Below are positions 1 through 5,550 of a stretch of DNA of 5,550 nt, piece by piece. A model generated the notes under the pieces. That model searched no databases, was not told where the DNA came from, and saw only the letters and a program-made list of their open reading frames with translations. Within the stretch, counting starts at the first letter, position 1. Every line of letters starts with the position of its first letter. Source of the stretch: Flavobacteriaceae bacterium (GTDB lineage Bacteria > Bacteroidota > Bacteroidia > Flavobacteriales > Flavobacteriaceae); contig JAGLKH010000324.1 in assembly GCA_023141985.1 (NCBI GenBank), positions 1 through 5,550 of the forward strand, in the 5' to 3' direction. The translations under genes and the position numbers were made by a program.

Positions 1-1883
1 CTTTCCATAATAGTATTATAAAATCCTGCTGCTTTAGTCATGTTTCGAGGAACCAGAACAAGAACTCCTCTAACTAAATTAATTATTCCACCAAGTTGCG
101 AACCGGAATGCCAAATACCTTCTAATCTATGCCCACGGGTTCTAATAATTACCGGAGCTTTTTGTTTTCCCTTTGTTCTGTAATGGAGTGTTGCTAAATC
201 GTCGCTAATTATTTGAAGTGCATACATTAAATAATCGAGATATTGTATTTCAGCAATAGGGCGTAATCCACGCATTGCCATACCTATACCTTGACCAAGA
301 ATAGTAGCTTCTCTAATACCAACATCTGCTACTCGTAATTCGCCATATTTTTCTTGTAGACCTTCTAAACCTTGATTGACATCACCAATATTTCCGGCAT
401 CTTCACCAAACACTAAAATTTCAGGGTATTTATTAAAGAGGTAGTCAAAATTATCTCTTATAATAATACGTCCATCAACATTTTTAGTATTATCGCTATA
501 AGTGGGTAAAACTTCTTTTATTTTTAATGCATTAGAGTTAGACTCGCTATAAAGGTGAGAACTGTATTTGGGTTGATGTATTTCAAAATAGCTGTTTATC
601 CAAGCTTTTAATTGCTCTTTTTCAGTTGAATCATCGAATGTAATATATCTTAATACTTTACGAGCTGCAGCTAAAATATCTTTTCGAACAGGCTCTATAA
701 TGGCATTTAAATCGCTTATTATTTTATTAATAAAAGCACTATTTGAAGAGTTTTCAACAAGGTTTAATAATAAATGATTAAGTTCTATACGATCGTTTAA
801 TACTGGAGTTACAAAAGCATTCCATGCGGCCTTTTTGCCATCTCTTACTTCTTTTTTGAGTTGTTTTTCTAAATGAATCAATTCTTCTTCAGTTGAAATA
901 TTATTTTCAATCATCCATTGACGCATTTTTACAATACAGTCAAATTCTTTTTCCCATGCTAAACGGTCTGGGTCTTTGTAACGTTCATGTGACCCGGAAG
1001 AAGAATGTCCTTGAGGTTGCGTTAAATCTGATACATGGATTAAAACAGGAACATGGTCTTCGCGAGCAATCTTTGAAGCTTTTTGGTAAGTATCTATTAA
1101 AGAAGGATAATCCCAACCTTTTACTCTTAAAATTTCATAACCATTGAGATTATCATCACGTTGAAATCCTTTTAATATTTCAGATATATTTTCTTTAGTG
1201 GTTTGATATTTTGCATGAACAGAAATTCCATATTCATCGTCCCATACACTTATAACCATTGGTACTTGTAAAACACCTGCAGCGTTAATAGTTTCAAAAA
1301 ACAGACCTTCACTTGTACTTGCATTACCAATAGTTCCCCAAGAAATTTCATTTCCATTTATAGAAAAGTTAGTAGGATTAATTTCTTTACTTTTTCTATA
1401 AATTTTAGAAGCTTGTGCTAAGCCTAATAATCGTGGCATTTGGGATGCAGTAGGAGAGACGTCTGCACTAGAATTTTTTTGCTTGGTAAGATCTTTCCAA
1501 TTATAGTCATTATCTAAACTATGTGTACCAAAATGTCCTCCCATTTGTCTACCAGCAGTCATAGGATCAGCATTGATATCAGGATGACCATATAAACCAG
1601 CAAAAAATTGTTGAATAGTAAGTTCCCCAATTGCCATCATAAAGGTTTGATCTCTATAATAACCAGATCGAAAATCTCCATTTTGAAATGCTTTTGCAAG
1701 AGCTAATTGAGGGACTTCTTTTCCATCGCCAAAAATTCCAAACTTCGCTTTACCCGTAAGAACTTCGCGTCTTCCTAATAAACTACATTCTCTACTGGTT
1801 ACAGCTATAGTGTAATCGTTAATGATTTCCTGTTTAAAATCATTGAAAGAAATGTTTGAAGTTACATTAGGGTTTGTTTGCAT
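1..1883 (-). CDS. Fused E1 alpha/beta 2-oxoacid dehydrogenase, 2-oxoisovalerate (branched-chain) type, 3' end cut by window edge
   Basis: Uninterrupted reading frame of 627 visible residues. ATG at 1883-1881 is the first possible start because an in-frame TAA lies immediately upstream. The protein is the thiamine-diphosphate E1 component that decarboxylates a 2-oxoacid and hands the acyl group to lipoyl E2. Alpha half, about residues 35-350: YYRDQ (75-79), GRQMGGH (111-117), SPTASQMP (143-150), a cofactor motif GNAS (186-189) followed by WDDEYGIS (214-221), and the phosphorylation-loop-like GHSSSGSHERYK (292-303). These match human BCKDHA more closely than pyruvate E1. After a helical linker, the beta half starts near 468: GEDAG, RVADVGIREA with probable catalytic Glu525, GLRPIAEIQ, then HSGSQ. 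About 160 residues of beta are visible, so the full protein should be near 790-800. The fused architecture is familiar in Bacteroidota, where it is called a 2-oxoisovalerate dehydrogenase; the substrate is inferred, and pyruvate or another oxoacid remains possible. Oddity: the metal-ligand residues look exchanged (N187, D216). Confidence 0.93.
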   Translation of the reverse strand, partial: MQTNPNVTSNISFNDFKQEIINDYTIAVTSRECSLLGRREVLTGKAKFGIFGDGKEVPQLALAKAFQNGDFRSGYYRDQTFMMAIGELTIQQFFAGLYGHPDINADPMTAGRQMGGHFGTHSLDNDYNWKDLTKQKNSSADVSPTASQMPRLLGLAQASKIYRKSKEINPTNFSINGNEISWGTIGNASTSEGLFFETINAAGVLQVPMVISVWDDEYGISVHAKYQTTKENISEILKGFQRDDNLNGYEILRVKGWDYPSLIDTYQKASKIAREDHVPVLIHVSDLTQPQGHSSSGSHERYKDPDRLAWEKEFDCIVKMRQWMIENNISTEEELIHLEKQLKKEVRDGKKAAWNAFVTPVLNDRIELNHLLLNLVENSSNSAFINKIISDLNAIIEPVRKDILAAARKVLRYITFDDSTEKEQLKAWINSYFEIHQPKYSSHLYSESNSNALKIKEVLPTYSDNTKNVDGRIIIRDNFDYLFNKYPEILVFGEDAGNIGDVNQGLEGLQEKYGELRVADVGIREATILGQGIGMAMRGLRPIAEIQYLDYLMYALQIISDDLATLHYRTKGKQKAPVIIRTRGHRLEGIWHSGSQLGGIINLVRGVLVLVPRNMTKAAGFYNTIME

Positions 1884-1905
1884 TTAATAATGATAAGTTA
1901 GGCTG

Positions 1906-1937
1906 CAAATTTACTTAATTTTTATGATTTTAACAAT
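1906..1937 (-). promoter_or_regulatory. Bacteroidota-type promoter for the E1 gene
   Basis: On the minus strand, TAAATTTG (1913-1906) is an exact match to the Bacteroidota -7 consensus TAnnTTTG. ATTG (1937-1934) sits 20 bases upstream, within the spacing known for the -33 TTG/TTTG box. Transcription would start near 1901-1899, leaving an untranslated leader of about 16-18 bases before the ATG at 1883. The leader is A/T-rich with no Shine-Dalgarno sequence, as is usual for flavobacteria. The start site itself is inferred. Confidence 0.72.
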
Positions 1938-1954
1938 GTCAATAGTTGTTAAAA
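1928..1954. repeat. Perfect 9+9 bp inverted repeat over the -33 region, possible operator
   Basis: The arms TTTTAACAA (1928-1936) and TTGTTAAAA (1946-1954) are perfect inverted copies separated by 9 bases. The dyad is centred at 1941, about 40 bases upstream of the inferred E1 start site, and overlaps the proposed -33 box (1934-1937). A regulator bound here could block or assist the sigma factor. It could instead be a hairpin in the 3' end of the upstream transcript, but no clean U-tract follows it on the minus strand and the stem has one G-C pair. The symmetry is seen directly; the role is inference. Confidence 0.45.
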
Positions 1955-1972
1955 ATATTTCAAATCTTCAAT

Positions 1973-1988
1973 TAAAACGGCTGTTTTA
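1973..1988. terminator. Small hairpin, weak terminator candidate
   Basis: TAAAACGGCTGTTTTA forms a 6-bp stem with a 4-base loop and works on either strand. It lies about 75 bases past the stop of the M1-like gene and before the E1 promoter, where a terminator would be expected. The stem is short and has one G-C pair, and no long U-run follows on the minus strand, so termination is uncertain. Confidence 0.28.
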
Positions 1989-2003
1989 TAACAATAATGT
2001 ATT

Positions 2004-2062
2004 AAAAAATAGAAAATACAATTTCCATTAAGAATAATTCAAAAAAATAGAAAATACAATTT
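2004..2062. repeat. Pair of identical 21-bp direct repeats next to the M1-like stop codon
   Basis: The same 21 bases (beginning AAAAAATAGAAAATACAA and ending TTT on the plus strand) occur at 2004-2024 and 2042-2062, a period of 38 bases. The right copy ends exactly at the base before the TAA stop (2065-2063) of the M1-like gene. On the transcript this is a T-rich 3' untranslated stretch. A local tandem duplication whose 17-base spacer (2025-2041) is not itself repeated is the simplest reading. No insertion-sequence ends or target-site signature are visible. Confidence 0.85.
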
Positions 2063-4897
2063 TTAATACCATTTACGCCTGAATAAACCTAATAATACTT
2101 CAGGGTCTACAGTAAACACAAAACGTATTTTTTGATCATAATTATTTTGACCAATTTCCCATCCTAATTTTGAATATATTGGGAAGTAAATCTCAAAATA
2201 ATCGGTTACAAGATTTAAGCGTATTCCGGAATCGTAAACAAAGGTTGCGTTTTGGTATTTATTTTTTACAACACCAATATCTCCATAAGCTTGTACATAT
2301 TTCCAAAGCGTTGTACTTAAATTAAATGTAGAAATCCATTGGTTAGCAAAAGGGGTGTCTAATTTTGATTTAAAACCGCCTTCGGCAATAATTAATTGCT
2401 GACTAAAAATTCCTGAAGCTTCCGATCGTCCTAAATAATTATAATCAAACAAATAATCTGTTGGCCTATCTAATGCAAAACTAAAAAAGTCTGTATTTGT
2501 TGGATTGTTATTATATAAAAAAGTACCAGCAAAAAAGCGAATATTTAATTGTCGGTTACTTTCAAATAATTTTCTATATTCATAGTTAAAAGACAGTTTT
2601 CCAAAGTCTTTCGAGAGCTGAAAGTCTGTAAACCATTTGTAATAATTTATTAGACCCGGATTGGTATTAATATACCTGGCATTGAATACTTTGTAATCTG
2701 GCTCTGTATTATCAGAGATGTTATTTATATCCACATCTCTCGAAATATCAATATATCTAAAATTTAAGGCTTGAAATTTATTTGATCTAAAGTCAGCCTC
2801 ATCTCTAAAACTAAAAGTCAAGAAAGGAGTGATGCTTCTAACAAATAAATCGGGAGCAAACGAAGCATATTTACCAGTAAGACCATAAGTTATATTATAA
2901 AGGTTTGTATCTTCAAGATATTGAAGGTAGGATATTGTTCCAGCACCTGTTAAAGACTTGGATTTTGTACCATATTGAGGAGAAAACCTATAATTAAATC
3001 CTTTTCTTAATAAGGTTTTATTATGAAATTTTGCTCCTAAAGTTAAACCATCATAGATATTTCTAAATTCTATTAAAGGCATTATAAAAATTTGATTATA
3101 ATAAGGATCTTCAGCATCTTTTACAAGCCTTAATTGAAATGGTTTATTGTTGAAAAAGAAACCTTTTAAAGATTTCCAATTGTCTCTTAGGTTGTATTCA
3201 GGAATGGTATTGTCGTAGTTTAACACCAATTTATTGGCATTTCTTCTTGGTATGGTTAATGTTTTTTTACCATTAACCGTATTTATCCAGGTTTTAGATA
3301 TAATGGAATCATCATTGAGAGTAAATAATGATACAGGCATTTTGTTTTTGCGCTTATTCTTTATTGTTAAAGTAATAGAATCTTCAGATTTTTTAACATT
3401 TTTAATTTTAAAGTCTATCTTTTTTCTTGTGGTTAGATAATCTTCAAAAAACCAATCTATATTTTTTGTTGTTTGAGATTTCAGAAAAGTTTCAAAATTT
3501 TTAGCAGAAGTGTTTTTTAATTTGTTTTGATTTAAAAAAGACTTAATTGTTCTTTCTAATATATCTGAATTTACATAATCGTCCAGGTATTTTAGTCCAA
3601 CACCGGCTTTGTATTTGTTTGCTAAATTTTTATTGAATTTTAAAAGCGAATCTTTTCGCATATTTAGTGGCTGATCTCTATTTGTTCGGGCCATATGCAT
3701 ATAGATAATTCCATATTGTTCGTTAAACTTTAAATCGGAAATATGAAAAGAGCGAATTCCCCAAGTGTTTGCCAATGAACCCAAAAGTTTCATATCAGGA
3801 TAATAGTCTTCAATATATTTTATCAGGAAATAAATTTGTAACCCATCTTTTAACCACTGCTCTTTTCTTGGATTGATAAGTAGTGTGTTATCTAAGTAGT
3901 TGTTTAATGTACTTTTTAATAATTTTATTTCAAATTGAAAATTCTTGGGAAAAGGTCTAATAAATTCCGGTAATTGATTTAAACCATAAATAGGATCTTT
4001 TTTGGTATCAATTTCGGTAACAATAAGTTTTTTATGAGGATATTCTCCTAAATATTTAGTGATATAATGGGTAATTTTATCTGTAATTAAAGCCTTTTGG
4101 CTCTCCTCCAAACCTTTTTCACTAATATTAGAAAGAATTGAAAAATTATCGGTTTGTACCGTTTTATAAATCGGTAATTTGTTTAAAAACAATTTGCTGT
4201 CAATACGATCTTTTCCAGTAAGGTAAACGGTTTGAGTATTTGTATTTTGAATTGTATTTGTGAGATCTAATTCAGAAGTAAGAATATAGTTTTTTGGAAA
4301 TTCTATTTGTAAATTAATATCTGCTTTTGGCACATAAAGATCATCTAAATTTTTATTGCTATAGTAATGCCAAGTACCATTGTATTTTGCCGGAGTGATA
4401 TACCAGTATTTTAAATTATAATCTTGAAAAGGTGTTACACCATATTGTGTAAACTTATCTTTGGGTATTTGAATAGTATAAATTAGTTTTAGATTATAAC
4501 TGCTATTTGGCAATAATAAATTTGCTAATTCTACTTTTATTACATCAGGATGTAACTCTAAACGCTCAAATAATAAATTTGTACTATTATTGTTAGTTAA
4601 GGCTGTTATTACTGTGTAACCTCTATCTTCATTTTCTGCAAAATGAAAATTGTTATTGTATTCTTCAGAAAAACGTTTAGCTAATGGTGTGCTTTTTGTA
4701 GAGTAGCTATCATTCCAATTATTTAAGTAAATGGTTTTTAAAGTATCTTTAGAAGTGTTTTTATAGACTATTTCTTGACTTATAAGAATTTGATTGTTTT
4801 CAATATCGAATACAGCGTCTATGTCAATTTTATTTTGACATACAGCACTAAATTGCCATAGCGAAAGTATAAGTAGGTATAGTTGTTTAATTTTCAA
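2063..4897 (-). CDS. Outer-membrane M1-aminopeptidase-like pseudo-peptidase with C-terminal beta-barrel
   Basis: This 944-residue protein starts at TTG (4897-4895). No ATG is possible upstream because TAA lies three codons earlier, and the next Met is residue 369, too late to keep the signal peptide. Residues 1-20 are a Sec signal peptide, with likely cleavage after Cys20. Residues about 21-245 resemble the M1 N-terminal beta domain. Residues about 250-490 follow the M1 catalytic-domain order: YLGEYPHKKLIV (282-293) matches the strand before GAMEN, then YGLNQLPEF (304-312) replaces GAMEN, and QWLKDG (347-352) matches the WLNEG segment. No HExxH exists in the expected place, and D351 replaces the third zinc ligand Glu. 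A beta-sandwich-like stretch (about 495-560) leads to an aromatic-rich alternating barrel (about 585-930) ending KIRFVFTVD and a C-terminal Tyr. I infer an outer-membrane protein with a non-catalytic ectodomain, possibly binding peptide or protein. It overlaps the upstream nuclease gene by 4 bases, so it is in the same operon. Confidence 0.9.
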   Translation of the reverse strand: MKIKQLYLLILSLWQFSAVCQNKIDIDAVFDIENNQILISQEIVYKNTSKDTLKTIYLNNWNDSYSTKSTPLAKRFSEEYNNNFHFAENEDRGYTVITALTNNNSTNLLFERLELHPDVIKVELANLLLPNSSYNLKLIYTIQIPKDKFTQYGVTPFQDYNLKYWYITPAKYNGTWHYYSNKNLDDLYVPKADINLQIEFPKNYILTSELDLTNTIQNTNTQTVYLTGKDRIDSKLFLNKLPIYKTVQTDNFSILSNISEKGLEESQKALITDKITHYITKYLGEYPHKKLIVTEIDTKKDPIYGLNQLPEFIRPFPKNFQFEIKLLKSTLNNYLDNTLLINPRKEQWLKDGLQIYFLIKYIEDYYPDMKLLGSLANTWGIRSFHISDLKFNEQYGIIYMHMARTNRDQPLNMRKDSLLKFNKNLANKYKAGVGLKYLDDYVNSDILERTIKSFLNQNKLKNTSAKNFETFLKSQTTKNIDWFFEDYLTTRKKIDFKIKNVKKSEDSITLTIKNKRKNKMPVSLFTLNDDSIISKTWINTVNGKKTLTIPRRNANKLVLNYDNTIPEYNLRDNWKSLKGFFFNNKPFQLRLVKDAEDPYYNQIFIMPLIEFRNIYDGLTLGAKFHNKTLLRKGFNYRFSPQYGTKSKSLTGAGTISYLQYLEDTNLYNITYGLTGKYASFAPDLFVRSITPFLTFSFRDEADFRSNKFQALNFRYIDISRDVDINNISDNTEPDYKVFNARYINTNPGLINYYKWFTDFQLSKDFGKLSFNYEYRKLFESNRQLNIRFFAGTFLYNNNPTNTDFFSFALDRPTDYLFDYNYLGRSEASGIFSQQLIIAEGGFKSKLDTPFANQWISTFNLSTTLWKYVQAYGDIGVVKNKYQNATFVYDSGIRLNLVTDYFEIYFPIYSKLGWEIGQNNYDQKIRFVFTVDPEVLLGLFRRKWY
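4894..4897 (-). other. 4-base stop/start overlap with a TTG initiation codon
   Basis: Reading the minus strand, the nuclease ends GAT TGA and the M1-like gene begins TTG AAA within the shared bases TTGA. No Shine-Dalgarno-like sequence precedes it. The geometry is typical of translational coupling, where the terminating ribosome restarts at once. It also explains how a weak TTG start can be used. Confidence 0.8.
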
Positions 4898-5550
4898 TCC
4901 GATTTAATAAATTTTAATGGTTTTAAATTATTGTTTGAGGCCACAACATAATATATGCCATTTGTTAAATTAGATACATTTAGTTGTAAAAGGTTTATAT
5001 TTTGTGTTTTATAATTTGCTATTTTTTGTCCTAATATATTATAAATAAAAACAAAATCACTTTTAAAAGTATTTGTATCAATTTTTATTGAAAGCTTATT
5101 TTTTACAATATTGCTACCAATAATACTAAACGTTTGCTTAAAATTAAAATTATTCGTGTTTAATGTTTCATTGGTTTGTAATTTTAAAGTTATAGGTAAA
5201 TGATCGCTCATATTGTAGAGTGCATTTCTAATAGTTACATCAAAATCGCTTCCATCACAATTAATAGAATTTATTTCCTGATTATAGCAGTTTATATTTC
5301 CATTGTTTCCAAAAACCTGATATGAATCATTTACATAAAAGATATCAGGATTTGTTAGTATGTTTTCTGAAGTTAAAATAAAATCGAAGCGATCATCAAA
5401 CCCTCCACCAGCTCCACCTAAAATATCTGTTGCCCTGGTAGATTGAGAAAAAACATCTAAATAAGTAGTGTTATTATGCCAATTACCAACTTTATTTGCA
5501 GGATCTACAAATGTGATATTGTTTGTTAGGTCTGTTAGTTCGCCAAAAGC
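4894..5550 (-). CDS. Secreted EEP-fold nuclease/phosphatase with T9SS type A sorting domain, 5' end beyond window edge
   Basis: The frame is open from the right edge to TGA at 4896-4894, giving the C-terminal 218 residues. Counting from the window edge, FDDRFDFIL (51-59) matches the [DR]xRxD(F/Y)IL strand of endonuclease/exonuclease/phosphatase proteins, and SDHLP (115-119) is their terminal active-site motif with the catalytic Asp-His pair. An Asn/Thr-rich linker follows (about 125-139). Residues about 140-218 form a T9SS type A C-terminal domain with IYNILGQKI (169-177), LTNGIYYV (195-202) and a final FIK. The protein should therefore cross the outer membrane by type IX secretion and be released or attached at the surface. 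Substrate is unknown: extracellular DNA is likely, but phosphodiesters such as sphingomyelin are cleaved by the same fold. The Met at 5211 lies just before SDHLP inside the catalytic domain, so it is not the real start. The upstream half, with the metal-binding Asn and Glu, is out of view. Confidence 0.9.
   Translation of the reverse strand, partial: AFGELTDLTNNITFVDPANKVGNWHNNTTYLDVFSQSTRATDILGGAGGGFDDRFDFILTSENILTNPDIFYVNDSYQVFGNNGNINCYNQEINSINCDGSDFDVTIRNALYNMSDHLPITLKLQTNETLNTNNFNFKQTFSIIGSNIVKNKLSIKIDTNTFKSDFVFIYNILGQKIANYKTQNINLLQLNVSNLTNGIYYVVASNNNLKPLKFIKSD

Noticed and set aside
893..1147. Plus-strand open frame of 84 codons
   Set aside because: It lies wholly inside the E1 alpha coding sequence on the other strand, has no recognisable domain and no promoter ahead of it.
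1937..1942. TTGACA on the minus strand as a sigma70-type -35 box
   Set aside because: It is 23 bases from the start of TAAATT(TG), too far for sigma70 spacing, and Bacteroidota do not use that consensus. ATTG with 20-base spacing fits better.
3234..3440. Plus-strand open frame of 68 codons with a hydrophobic product
   Set aside because: It is antisense to the M1-like gene. The hydrophobicity is what the complement of Lys/Asn/Asp-rich coding sequence gives.
4829..4897. Possible lipoprotein signal (FSAVC, Cys20) in the M1-like protein
   Set aside because: Val at -1 and Ser at -3 do not fit the lipobox, and the C-terminal barrel already explains membrane location. Ordinary signal peptidase cleavage after Cys20 fits better.
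1..5550. Mobile elements, CRISPR arrays, tRNA or rRNA genes, riboswitches
   Set aside because: I found no transposase or integrase motifs, no array of spaced repeats, no tRNA-like cloverleaf and no long structured leader. The only non-coding gap is 179 bases.

Overview
The window is strongly AT-rich. It carries three protein genes, all on the minus strand; the two outer ones run off the window edges. Four signs point to a member of the Bacteroidota, most likely a marine or host-associated flavobacterium: a C-terminal type IX secretion (T9SS) sorting domain, a fused alpha/beta 2-oxoacid dehydrogenase E1, a promoter of the TTG-N20-TAnnTTTG type used by the Bacteroidota sigma factor, and no Shine-Dalgarno sequences. 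The species cannot be named from this sequence.

Layout in the direction of transcription, right to left. (1) 5550-4894: the last 218 residues of a secreted endonuclease/exonuclease/phosphatase (EEP) fold enzyme. It keeps the terminal SDHLP active-site motif and ends in a T9SS type A sorting domain. Its N-terminal half lies beyond the right edge. (2) 4897-2063: a 944-residue outer-membrane protein with a signal peptide, an M1-aminopeptidase-like ectodomain and a C-terminal beta-barrel. The zinc site (HExxH) and the GAMEN motif are both replaced, so it looks like a pseudo-peptidase. It starts with TTG inside a 4-base overlap with the nuclease stop, so the two genes are almost certainly co-transcribed and probably translationally coupled. 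(3) 2062-1884: a 179-base intergenic region. It holds a perfect 21-bp direct repeat next to the pseudo-peptidase stop, a small hairpin, a 9+9 bp inverted repeat and a good Bacteroidota promoter for the next gene. (4) 1883-1: the first 627 residues of a fused E1 alpha/beta thiamine-diphosphate dehydrogenase of the 2-oxoisovalerate (branched-chain) type. It is cut at the left edge within the beta half.

Genes 1 and 2 form an envelope and secretion unit: an exported hydrolase and an outer-membrane barrel protein. Gene 3 is a cytoplasmic metabolic enzyme with its own promoter, probably supplying branched-chain acyl-CoA for iso-fatty acids, and is only a neighbour. The points most worth a second look are the degenerate M1 site fused to a barrel, the apparent Asp/Asn exchange of the metal ligands in the E1 alpha site, the TTG/TGA overlap, and the inverted repeat over the -33 box. 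I see no tRNA, rRNA, CRISPR array, insertion sequence or phage gene.
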